From contig JAENVZ010000244.1 in the NCBI GenBank assembly GCA_016650315.1, positions 1-6,153 of the forward strand: a DNA stretch of 6,153 nucleotides, given 5' to 3'. Position numbers and translations under genes: made by a program. The stretch is from Alphaproteobacteria bacterium. GTDB taxonomy: Bacteria > Pseudomonadota > Alphaproteobacteria > Sphingomonadales > Sphingomonadaceae. Of the stretch, positions 1 to 5,380 are shown piece after piece; within the stretch, counting starts at the first letter, position 1, and each line of letters begins with the position of its first letter. The notes beneath the pieces are model-generated. The model ran no database searches. It was not told the origin of the DNA and was given only the letters and a program-made list of their open reading frames with translations.

Positions 1-385
1 CGCCATCATCATCACGGGCGGCGGCGAGATCGGGCTGGCTGTCCAGGCGATGAAGGCAGGGGCCTGCGATTTCATCGAAAAACCGGTCGGCCGACCGGAT
101 CTGCTTGCAAGCATCGGTCGCGCGCTCGAACAATCGCATGATGTCAGCGCATTGTCTGGGGTGCAGGAAGCCACCTCCCGCCGGCTCGCGGCACTAACGA
201 AGCGGCAGCATCAAGTAATGGACCTGGTGCTTTTGGGGCATCCGAGCAAGAATATCGCGGCGGATCTGGGCATCAGTCAGCGTACCGTAGAAAATCACCG
301 GGCGTCCATCATGCGCAAAATGGGAACAAAGTCGCTGCCCGAACTGGCACGTCTGGCATTTGCGGCGCCTGCGGCAAGTTCATGA
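1..385 (+). CDS. FixJ-family response regulator, C-terminal part (5' truncated by window)
   Basis: This is the output protein of a two-component system: a phospho-receiver domain coupled to a LuxR/GerE-type DNA-binding helix-turn-helix, acting in the cytoplasm as a transcription regulator. The open frame runs from base 2 without a start, so the first part of the receiver, including the phospho-acceptor Asp, lies outside the window. Of the 127 visible residues, 1-40 are the end of the receiver: an IIITG strand carrying the conserved Thr (residue 5), then QAMKAGACDFIEKP with the conserved Lys (residue 27). This MKAGA-DF-EKP pattern is typical of FixJ. Residues 61-120 are the LuxR HTH (LTKRQHQVMDLV, then NIAADLGISQRTVENHR). 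An internal ATG at base 50 falls in the receiver and is not the real start. The gene ends with TGA at 383-385, one base before a repeat copy. The partner histidine kinase is not in view and the target genes are unknown. Confidence 0.93.
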   Translation, partial: AIIITGGGEIGLAVQAMKAGACDFIEKPVGRPDLLASIGRALEQSHDVSALSGVQEATSRRLAALTKRQHQVMDLVLLGHPSKNIAADLGISQRTVENHRASIMRKMGTKSLPELARLAFAAPAASS

Positions 386-386
386 T

Positions 387-402
387 CTAGGGTCAGGACC
401 TA
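387..402 (+). repeat. Intergenic repeat copy A, inverted partner of 2068-2083
   Basis: CTAGGGTCAGGACCTA is the exact reverse complement of bases 2068-2083 (16 of 16). It contains the near-palindrome GGTC-AG-GACC. It begins one base after the stop codon of the response regulator. The next 17 bases, to 419, form a second block with a relative at 5214-5232. Its nature is unknown: an insertion-element end, a small non-autonomous element or a dispersed intergenic repeat are all possible. Confidence 0.75.
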
Positions 403-419
403 AGTAGTTTCCGAACCTG
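401..419 (+). repeat. Second repeat block, direct partner of 5214-5232
   Basis: TAAGTAGTTTCCGAACCTG matches 17 of 19 bases with TAAGTAATTTCCGACCCTG at 5214-5232 in the same orientation. It overlaps the end of copy A by two bases, so copy A and this block look like one longer unit of about 33 bp of which the other sites keep only a part. Confidence 0.55.
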
Positions 420-456
420 ACAATACGCCCCAGTCTGGTCTATTGTTCCCGAGCTG

Positions 457-494
457 GTGCAATTATTGCGTCGGCAATCACACCATTGTGCAAT
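457..494 (+). promoter_or_regulatory. GCAAT repeat cluster upstream of the sigma factor gene
   Basis: GCAAT occurs at 459-463, 474-478 and 490-494, that is at 15 and 16 base steps. The first and last lie inside a GTGCAAT direct repeat (457-463 and 488-494). The first copy also forms a perfect inverted repeat, GCAAT-T-ATTGC (459-469). The cluster sits 20 to 58 bases before the chosen start codon, where a promoter, operator or leader would be. No regulator is recognised, and short repeats in AT-rich intergenic DNA can arise by chance. Confidence 0.25.
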
Positions 495-514
495 CTTCAG
501 CGGGGGTATGGCGA

Positions 515-1159
515 ATGAGCGACTTGGAAAAGAAAGCGGTTGGAAATACCTTCCTGTCGGACCAGGAATTCAAGGAGAAGCTTGCCGCTGCAATCCCTCA
601 ACTGCGCGCCTTTGCACGCTCCCTGTCCCGAAATGTCGATCTTGCAGACGATCTGGTGCAGGAAACCATGTTGAAGGCATGGAGTGCGCGCGGTCGTTTT
701 GATGCAGGCACGAACTTCAAGGCATGGTCTTTCACGATCCTGCGCAACAGTTTCTATTCGATAACCCGTCGTTACCGCTTTCAGGGCGAATGGGATGATC
801 TTGCGGCGGAGCGAGCTTCGGCTGCGCCACCAAGCCAGGATATGCATATGCAATTGAACGATGTCCTCAGGGCTTTGCAGCAGCTACCGGTGGCACAGCG
901 AGAAGCACTTGTACTGGTTGCTGCTGCGGGCCTTCCCTATGAAGAAGTCGCAGAAATTTGTGGTGTTGCGATCGGCACGGTCAAAAGTCGGGTGACGCGG
1001 GCCCGTACGGCATTAAAAGAGATTTATGATGGCGGCTTCATTACCCTCAAACGCGCAGATGCGGGGGGGTCATCGGAACCGATTATCAGTCTGATGGACT
1101 ATGCCGCACAAATCCAGGCCCGCGTAATGGCATTCCAATCCGATATGCTGGCGGCTTAG
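515..1159 (+). CDS. ecfG: EcfG-like ECF-type RNA polymerase sigma factor
   Basis: This is a sigma-70 family factor of the ECF class, 214 residues, that directs RNA polymerase to its own promoter set. The match is closest to EcfG (ECF15), the general stress response sigma of alphaproteobacteria. Region 2 spans about residues 24-90, with DLADDLVQETMLKAW (42-56) followed by a TNFKAWSFTILRN segment (66-78). Region 4 spans about 113-170, with LPVAQREALVLVAAAGLPYE and the recognition helix GVAIGTVKSRVTRAR. A tail of about 45 residues after region 4 has no recognised motif. The ATG at 515 was chosen because GGGGG (502-506) lies 8 bases upstream and region 2 is complete. An in-frame TTG at 443 would add 24 residues without family resemblance. 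No nepR or phyR is adjacent, whereas many ecfG genes lie beside them, so this may be a secondary EcfG paralogue. No GGAAC-N16/17-CGTT stress promoter is visible upstream. The ECF call is firm; the EcfG subgroup is likely. Confidence 0.88.
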   Translation: MSDLEKKAVGNTFLSDQEFKEKLAAAIPQLRAFARSLSRNVDLADDLVQETMLKAWSARGRFDAGTNFKAWSFTILRNSFYSITRRYRFQGEWDDLAAERASAAPPSQDMHMQLNDVLRALQQLPVAQREALVLVAAAGLPYEEVAEICGVAIGTVKSRVTRARTALKEIYDGGFITLKRADAGGSSEPIISLMDYAAQIQARVMAFQSDMLAA

Positions 1160-1166
1160 CCGCCGG
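1148..1166 (+). terminator. Hairpin spanning the sigma factor stop codon
   Basis: GGCGGC (1150-1155) and GCCGCC (1159-1164) can pair around a three-base loop, and C1148-T1149 with G1165-G1166 extend the stem to 8 bp with one G-T pair. The TAG stop (1157-1159) lies in the loop and stem. No T-run follows, so it is not a classical intrinsic terminator. It may act as a 3' stabiliser. A second GGCGGC at 1203-1208 could compete for the same GCCGCC. Confidence 0.35.
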
Positions 1167-1182
1167 ATAAACCATCGTTTCA

Positions 1183-1201
1183 TCGGGGGCCTCTTTGCCC
1201 G
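1183..1201. terminator. Possible weak bidirectional terminator between convergent genes
   Basis: Between the sigma factor and the opposing transglutaminase gene (52-nt gap), CGGGGGC and GCCCG can form a short GC stem around CTCTTT. The location between two convergent 3' ends fits a shared terminator. The stem is short and imperfect and there is no clear T-run on either strand, so support is weak. Confidence 0.22.
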
Positions 1202-1211
1202 TGGCGGCGCA

Positions 1212-2036
1212 TTAAAGAGACGGTCCTTCCAATCGGTTCTCATCGGTATAAATATCGAAACGCGACAGTGTTACGGCGCCAAAGGTGTTGGTCAGTGCTG
1301 CATCTGCGGCGTCACGGCCGCGGGCCATCAGGATGCGGCCACGACGTGGCCGATTGTGGCGCGCGTCGAACGTGTACCAATGACCATCCAGATAAGCCTC
1401 GAACCAGGCAGAGAAGTCCATGTCGCCGACCAGTGCCGGCAGATCCATATCGCCCATATAACCGGTACAATAGCGCGCCGGAATATTCATGCAGCGGCAT
1501 AGCGTGATCGCCAGATGCGCAAAATCGCGGCATACGCCGACCTGCTCCTGATAGACGTCCCAGGCCGTCTTGGTCGGACGGGCTGACATATAGTCGAAAC
1601 GGATGTGCTCATGCACATAGGTTACGATTGCTTGCACCATTGCCCAGCCCGGATTGACGCCCCCGAACAACGCCCACGCAATTTCGGACAACTTGTCAGT
1701 CTCACAATAGCGACTGCCTAACAGGTACAGCAGCAGGTCATCGGGCAATGCCTCAACCGGCACTCGCCTGGCATCCGGTGCAACAATGTCAGGTTCGAAT
1801 GGATCTTCAATCAGGAAGCCGCAGGAAATGGTGATGCCGCCTTCTGGAATTATCAGTCGGGTGCATATGTTTCCAAACATATCGATATAATCGTAAAGCG
1901 GCACATCCGGCTGCGTGAATATCCTCTGGGCGGTTCGCAAGTCCTTGTTTCGAGTGGAATGTACACTCAAGTTCGCCAGCATCGGCACCCTCTGCTGCGT
2001 GACAAAACTGATGTCGTAACCGGCGCGTATCAGCAT
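1212..2036 (-). CDS. Transglutaminase-like cysteine protein
   Basis: A 274-residue cytoplasmic protein of the bacterial transglutaminase-like superfamily (papain-type fold), with no signal peptide. Bacterial members are often amidases or proteases rather than cross-linkers; the substrate is unknown. The N-terminal third (about 1-95) is the beta-rich domain that usually precedes the core in this family. The core (about 125-230) carries the nucleophile region QVGVCRDFAHLAITLCR (Cys169) and DFSAWFEAYL followed by WYTFDARHN (Asp224, His227). The site where the canonical catalytic His stands in the HAW-E motif is Ser209 here. I believe this is shared by close relatives, but I cannot verify that. 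The start is well supported: GGAGG lies 7 bases before the ATG (2034-2036). The gene ends 52 nt from the convergent sigma factor gene. The amidohydrolase-like gene lies 43 nt upstream on the same strand, so the two may be co-transcribed, although a repeat copy sits in the gap. Confidence 0.9.
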   Translation of the reverse strand: MLIRAGYDISFVTQQRVPMLANLSVHSTRNKDLRTAQRIFTQPDVPLYDYIDMFGNICTRLIIPEGGITISCGFLIEDPFEPDIVAPDARRVPVEALPDDLLLYLLGSRYCETDKLSEIAWALFGGVNPGWAMVQAIVTYVHEHIRFDYMSARPTKTAWDVYQEQVGVCRDFAHLAITLCRCMNIPARYCTGYMGDMDLPALVGDMDFSAWFEAYLDGHWYTFDARHNRPRRGRILMARGRDAADAALTNTFGAVTLSRFDIYTDENRLEGPSL

Positions 2037-2062
2037 GAAGCTGCCTCCATCTCGACCCCGTC

Positions 2063-2083
2063 ATTAATAGGTCCTGACCCTAG
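2063..2083 (-). repeat. Intergenic repeat copy B
   Basis: Read on the minus strand, CTAGGGTCAGGACCTA (2083 down to 2068) equals copy A exactly and continues with TTAAT, which copy C shares. Against copy C (5306-5326), 18 of 21 bases match. The stop codon TAG of the upstream amidohydrolase-like gene (2080-2082) lies inside the repeat, so the element supplies that gene's 3' end. Confidence 0.75.
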
Positions 2084-2862
2084 TTGCAAAACCCTTGTTG
2101 GGCAGTTTCCAGCACAGCGCATAGCCGGTTGCTCCAAAAGAGCTGACCCTTCGCTTCGGCAATCAGATTCTGGCGGACTTCCAGTTCGACATAGGGCAAG
2201 CGGTTCGCAAACGCATGACGAGGCACGGTGTAGTCAGTGTTATCCATGCGATAGGGTTGATTATCGCCCGTAATAATGTCTGGCTCCAGACCAAGCTGAT
2301 TCAACAGCATTGTCGCAAATCGCGTGTCGCCGCCAGAATATAAAATCCCGATGTGCCACGGACGCGGAATCCGGGTCATTGTCGGCGTAAAACTGTGCAG
2401 GGCAATCAATATGGTCGGGTGGTCCGCTTCGGCGCGACGGGTAAGTTCGGCTGTAATCCGGTCATGATAGGGTTTATGAATCTCGGTGATACGCGCAACA
2501 CGATCGCCATTCAGCAGCCTCTCGTTTCCAGGAACTGCACTGCCGTCCGAAATGGCGGGAATCGCTTGCGCCGACATGGGTTCCCGGTTGCAGTCTATCA
2601 CCAGACGCGAATAGTGCTGGTGGATATAGACGGCATCAAGCGCATTCGCCAGCGCCTCGCCAAGTCCGCGTACACCGATGTCCCAGGCAATATGCCGCGC
2701 GCGATCCGGGGCCGACAGCTCAAGTGCAGCCAGTTTTCGCGGAATGGCATTTCCGGCATGGTCGCCCAGAATGAGGAATGGGGAGAGTCCGCCCGGGTTA
2801 TGGACGGCGACGCACGCGGCCTCGTTCAGTTCGAGCAGCAAGCGGTTATCCAGCTTCGTCAT
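2080..2862 (-). CDS. N-formylglutamate amidohydrolase family protein
   Basis: A 260-residue cytoplasmic protein of the N-formylglutamate amidohydrolase (FGase) family. The named reaction is hydrolysis of N-formyl-L-glutamate to formate and glutamate in one branch of histidine degradation, but many family members are uncharacterised and no hut gene is nearby, so the true substrate is open. Visible family signatures are GDHAGNAIP (33-41, probable metal-binding Asp-His), HIAWDIG (57-63), SRLVIDCNR (85-93), IPAISDG (101-107), LHSFTP (155-160) and VELEVRQNLI (225-234). Length is normal for the family. The ATG at 2860-2862 was chosen because GGAG lies 10 bases upstream and the preceding in-frame stretch up to 2970 is Ser/Arg-rich with no family resemblance. 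An ATG at 2886 has its GGAG only 3 bases away. The stop TAG lies inside repeat copy B. The gene is followed on the same strand by the transglutaminase-like gene and may form a two-gene operon with it. Confidence 0.86.
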   Translation of the reverse strand: MTKLDNRLLLELNEAACVAVHNPGGLSPFLILGDHAGNAIPRKLAALELSAPDRARHIAWDIGVRGLGEALANALDAVYIHQHYSRLVIDCNREPMSAQAIPAISDGSAVPGNERLLNGDRVARITEIHKPYHDRITAELTRRAEADHPTILIALHSFTPTMTRIPRPWHIGILYSGGDTRFATMLLNQLGLEPDIITGDNQPYRMDNTDYTVPRHAFANRLPYVELEVRQNLIAEAKGQLFWSNRLCAVLETAQQGFCN

Positions 2863-3196
2863 GGCCAAAGCACTCCATATCCCCATATCTCCGCGGCCCG
2901 CCGGTCCTCCGATTTGGTGGCTCGAAGAGGATCGGCAACGTGATGGGCGGTGAATGAGGTATGCGGCCAATCAGGCCGGTCTACAACAGCGCGAAGGAGC
3001 ACCAGTTTACTGAATAGGGGTAGATACGGATAGAGCCGCTGCCGCTTGCTGCCCTAGAGTAAATGCGAGTTGGGCGGAATGACCCAGGGATCGAAAATCG
3101 CGGCGTGCAAAAACTGGCGCGGTTCCCTGTAAACGAAACCACTCCAGACTTGGCAATTCTGGATCTGACGCATTGGAGATTCTGGACGTGGCAGGG
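2863..3196. other. Divergent intergenic region, 334 nt
   Basis: This stretch separates the amidohydrolase-like gene (-) from the first L,D-transpeptidase (+) and should hold both promoters. On the minus strand, TTGCCA (complement of 3145-3150) and TTTACA (3122-3127) are 17 bases apart and could be a weak sigma-70-like promoter, but this would give a leader of more than 200 nt. An imperfect inverted repeat, GGTTCCC...GAAACC, lies at 3121-3140. The open frames that cross the region have no family resemblance. No RNA gene or convincing promoter was recognised. Confidence 0.4.
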
Positions 3197-4423
3197 ATGA
3201 TTAAGTACGCAATCACCAGGATCATCACGGTTGCCGGGATGATCTTGCTTCCCACCACTCTCTATGCCCAATCCGTGCCCGATCTGCCACAGTCAGTCGC
3301 GCCATCTCCCATCTACTGGTCCATAGACGATGCGCGGGCGCTGCTGGATTTTATCGTCCATATCGACGCCGATGGTTTAGAACCCGGCGACTATGGTCCG
3401 ACACAGCTTCAGGCCGCCATTTCCGGGGGCAACCCGACTGCTCTCGACGCTGTTGCATCGGGTATTTTCCGGCGCGCTGCAAAGGATCTCATGGAGGGGC
3501 ATGTCGATATGCAAGACCGGATCGCATGGCACATTGCCGTCCCGACCGCCGACATGGTTGCCGTTAATGAGTTGATGATGGCGGCCTTGGCGATCCATCG
3601 CGTCGGCCCGGCCTTATCCTCCCTGCTGCCTACCAACCCGGAATATCGCGCGCTCAAGGCCATGCTGGCGCGAACACCTGCGACCAATCAGGCGACCATT
3701 CAAACACTGCGCGCAAATATGGAACGCTGGCGCTGGATGCCACGCGAACTGGGACGCGATTATATCCTGGTCAATGTCGCAGGTTTTACCCTCGACCTGA
3801 TCCACGATGACCAGCGCGTTGCGCGCCATCGCGTCATTGTCGGCAAGCTAACGACGCCCACGCCGCAATTTTCGTCGCAGGTGACCAGCGTCATCCTCAA
3901 TCCATGGTGGAACATCCCGCAAAGCATCATTGCCGAAAGCGTGGGCGCACTCGTCCGAAACAACCCGGCCAAGGCAAAGGCGAAAGGCTATGTTGCCAAC
4001 TGGGCAGAGGGAAAGCTGCATGTCCGGCAAGCGCCTGGCCCCGGCAATTCCTTGGGGCAGATAAAGCTTGTCATGCCCAATCCCTATACGATCTACGTCC
4101 ACGATACGCCCGCAAAAACTCTGTTCGAACGCCCCGTTCGCGCCTTCAGTCATGGTTGCATCAGGACAGAACACCCCTTTGATCTGGCTCAGGCGTTGCT
4201 CGCTGATGTGCCGGACTGGAACCGTGCGGCGATTGACGCGACGGTTGCCTCACGCGTGAACACCAGAATAGACCTGCTTCGACCTATTCCCATTTATGTC
4301 AGTTATTTCACGGCCGATCTGGATGATGCCGGACTGGTCGTCCTGCATGACGACCTGTATGGCCGCGACGAGTTGGTAATTGATGCGCTGACGGATCGCG
4401 CCAGGCTCGATGAAGCAGGCTGA
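3197..4423 (+). CDS. YcbB-like L,D-transpeptidase (YkuD domain), exported
   Basis: A periplasmic peptidoglycan enzyme of 408 residues. L,D-transpeptidases use a catalytic Cys to form 3-3 (mDAP-mDAP) stem-peptide crosslinks or to attach proteins to peptidoglycan. A Sec-type signal peptide occupies about residues 1-24 (Lys/Arg, hydrophobic core, LYA-QS cleavage). Residues about 40-185 resemble the YcbB scaffold domain, ending in LRANMERWRWMPRELGRDYI. The YkuD catalytic domain follows (about 188-355) with NPWWNIPQSI, YVHDTP (His302) and SHGCIR (Cys321), so the active site looks intact. It is shorter than the roughly 600-residue E. coli YcbB. Only about 20 residues separate EYRALKAML from LRANMERWRW, where longer relatives carry a peptidoglycan-binding repeat, so that module appears absent. 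The ATG at 3197 gives a clean signal peptide. A GTG at 3188 has a better-spaced GGAG (3175-3178, 9 bases) and would add only three residues. Its end faces the second L,D-transpeptidase across 15 nt. Confidence 0.9.
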   Translation: MIKYAITRIITVAGMILLPTTLYAQSVPDLPQSVAPSPIYWSIDDARALLDFIVHIDADGLEPGDYGPTQLQAAISGGNPTALDAVASGIFRRAAKDLMEGHVDMQDRIAWHIAVPTADMVAVNELMMAALAIHRVGPALSSLLPTNPEYRALKAMLARTPATNQATIQTLRANMERWRWMPRELGRDYILVNVAGFTLDLIHDDQRVARHRVIVGKLTTPTPQFSSQVTSVILNPWWNIPQSIIAESVGALVRNNPAKAKAKGYVANWAEGKLHVRQAPGPGNSLGQIKLVMPNPYTIYVHDTPAKTLFERPVRAFSHGCIRTEHPFDLAQALLADVPDWNRAAIDATVASRVNTRIDLLRPIPIYVSYFTADLDDAGLVVLHDDLYGRDELVIDALTDRARLDEAG

Positions 4424-4438
4424 CGACCCGCGTTCCGA

Positions 4439-5032
4439 TCAGAATTTTCGCGCCATAAGCAACCGTCCGGGGCCGAGCCGGTCCAGCACCGTTTCCAATT
4501 CGTTTTCGGCAACGGCAAAGCAGCCTTCGCTGCGCCCCAGTTTGCCGTGATCGCGCACCATATCGGGACTGACATACCAGGCGCCATGAACAACGATCGC
4601 CCGCGCTTGCGCCGCATCGTTGGTTGGGTCCAGTCCAGCAAGGCGCATGGATCGGCCATGTGCACCATTATAATAATCGCTCGTCAGATAGGCGCCCTGC
4701 GATGAGCAGTTGGAACCCGACTCATTGGAAAAGCGCTGCAGCCAGCCGCTATGGCCGGGATCGGACCCACGACCATGCGCGACCAGAAAACTGGAAACCC
4801 GGCCGCTGCCCATGTCGAGCAGATGGAAGCGCAGCGCCCGCGATGGCTGCGCGAAATCCGTGACGCCCACAACGTCGCCAAAACGGACCAGTGGCCCATA
4901 TTGATCGAGCGCAGCGCGGGCCTGACTGAATAATGCAGCATTGCCATCGGCAGCCAGCGCCGGACGGGAAAACGCAACTGCCGCACCAAAGCTGAGGCCC
5001 GATAACAGAAATGATCTACGATTGACCGCCAT
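4439..5032 (-). CDS. Murein L,D-transpeptidase catalytic domain protein (YkuD_2 type), Tat signal
   Basis: A 197-residue exported protein of the second L,D-transpeptidase-like family (YkuD_2), predicted to act on peptidoglycan in the periplasm; the exact reaction of this family is poorly defined. The N-terminus NRRSFLLSGLSFGAAVAF with cleavage after ALA (about residue 27) is a twin-arginine-type signal, suggesting export in folded form. The mature part carries the family pattern in order: FLVAHGRGSDP (82-92), SSQGAYLTSDYYNGAHG (110-126), AIVVHGAWYVS (His149) and LGRSEGCFAV (catalytic Cys171). Length is usual for the family. The ATG at 5030-5032 is supported by GGAGG 12 bases upstream and AAGGA nearer the start. 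The gene is convergent with the YcbB-like gene, with only 15 nt between the stops and no clear terminator, so transcripts of the two probably overlap. No GGAAC-type stress promoter was found upstream. Confidence 0.9.
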   Translation of the reverse strand: MAVNRRSFLLSGLSFGAAVAFSRPALAADGNAALFSQARAALDQYGPLVRFGDVVGVTDFAQPSRALRFHLLDMGSGRVSSFLVAHGRGSDPGHSGWLQRFSNESGSNCSSQGAYLTSDYYNGAHGRSMRLAGLDPTNDAAQARAIVVHGAWYVSPDMVRDHGKLGRSEGCFAVAENELETVLDRLGPGRLLMARKF

Positions 5033-5213
5033 GATCCTTCTTGCCCTCCAGTGTTACGCTATTACAGCAAACAAGGCTCTAGCTCAAACTGGAAATGGTA
5101 GGCCCGCTTCGCAAGGGGAGACGCCAGACGCCAATGTCGGCAGATACTCATAATTGCTTATGGATGCAGGGGTCGATACCGTCCGGCTTTACGCCGCATT
5201 TGGCAAGGGGCCG

Positions 5214-5232
5214 TAAGTAATTTCCGACCCTG
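5214..5232 (+). repeat. Repeat half-unit D, direct partner of 401-419
   Basis: TAAGTAATTTCCGACCCTG matches 17 of 19 bases with 401-419 in the same orientation. Here it lacks the adjoining GGGTCAGGACC core and keeps only GGCCG before it. Copy C lies 73 bases downstream in the opposite orientation, so the two may be worn ends of one short element. Confidence 0.5.
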
Positions 5233-5252
5233 CCTCAGCAAGTGGCAGCGGC

Positions 5253-5258
5253 TATAAT
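5253..5258 (+). promoter_or_regulatory. Candidate -10 box (TATAAT) for the alcohol dehydrogenase
   Basis: A perfect TATAAT lies 122 bases before the dehydrogenase ATG. The best -35 at 17-bp spacing is CTGCCT (5230-5235), only 3 of 6 to TTGACA, so the promoter would be weak or activator-dependent. Repeat copy C and the palindrome would then lie in the transcribed leader. Confidence 0.25.
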
Positions 5259-5281
5259 TGGACTTGTTAGCCGATTTTCTT

Positions 5282-5291
5282 CGAAATTTCG
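5282..5291. promoter_or_regulatory. 10-bp perfect palindrome CGAAATTTCG, possible operator
   Basis: CGAAATTTCG is its own reverse complement and lies between the candidate -10 box and repeat copy C, upstream of the dehydrogenase. Such a site could bind a dimeric repressor or activator, but no regulator gene is adjacent in the window and the flanks do not extend the symmetry. Confidence 0.2.
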
Positions 5292-5305
5292 GTTCATTCA
5301 CCGCA

Positions 5306-5326
5306 ATTAACAGGCCCTGACCCTAA
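5306..5326 (-). repeat. Intergenic repeat copy C, diverged
   Basis: Read on the minus strand this is TTAGGGTCAGGGCCTGTTAAT, matching copy B at 18 of 21 bases in the same orientation. Two of the three differences are transitions within the GGACCTA part. It lies 55 bases before the alcohol dehydrogenase ATG. Unlike copies A and B, it does not abut a gene's stop codon. Confidence 0.6.
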
Positions 5327-5380
5327 GTCGCTTGGAAAACAACAGCGCATGGCCGATCCAACACCCATGGAAGTGAGATC

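Larger units (their letters stand above)
5033..5380. other. Divergent intergenic region, 348 nt, with repeats and possible sites
   Basis: This gap lies between the Tat-exported L,D-transpeptidase (-) and the alcohol dehydrogenase (+). It holds the repeat block at 5214-5232, a perfect TATAAT at 5253-5258, a 10-bp palindrome at 5282-5291, repeat copy C at 5306-5326 and a tiny open frame (5349-5384) whose stop overlaps the dehydrogenase start. The left part, 5052-5210, contains no recognised gene or RNA. An 18-codon open frame at 5160-5216 ends exactly at the start of the repeat block and lacks a ribosome site. Confidence 0.5.

Noticed and set aside
443..514. An upstream TTG start that would lengthen the sigma factor by 24 residues.
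   Set aside because: The extra residues are Cys-rich and unlike ECF sigma N-termini, the stretch overlaps the likely promoter region, and the ATG at 515 has a purine-rich ribosome site at suitable distance.
497..853. A minus-strand open frame of 118 codons over the sigma factor gene.
   Set aside because: It is opposite a clear ECF sigma factor and has no domain-like features.
2353..2943. A long plus-strand open frame (196 codons) antisense to the amidohydrolase-like gene.
   Set aside because: Its translation has no recognisable family pattern, while the minus strand shows several ordered family motifs and a good ribosome site. It is a shadow frame.
3102..3126. GGAAC on the minus strand upstream of the amidohydrolase-like gene, as a possible EcfG promoter.
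   Set aside because: At 16 or 17 base spacing the next bases are CGCC or GCCG, not CGTT, and the site is more than 200 bases from the start codon.
3007..3258. A minus-strand frame with a hydrophobic stretch that could suggest a small membrane protein.
   Set aside because: The hydrophobic part is antisense to the signal peptide of the L,D-transpeptidase, which explains it. No family match or good ribosome site was seen.
5160..5216. An 18-codon open frame ending exactly at repeat half-unit D, as a possible small gene or gene relic.
   Set aside because: There is no ribosome site, and the peptide is too short to compare with any family. The stop TAA is simply the first three bases of the repeat.
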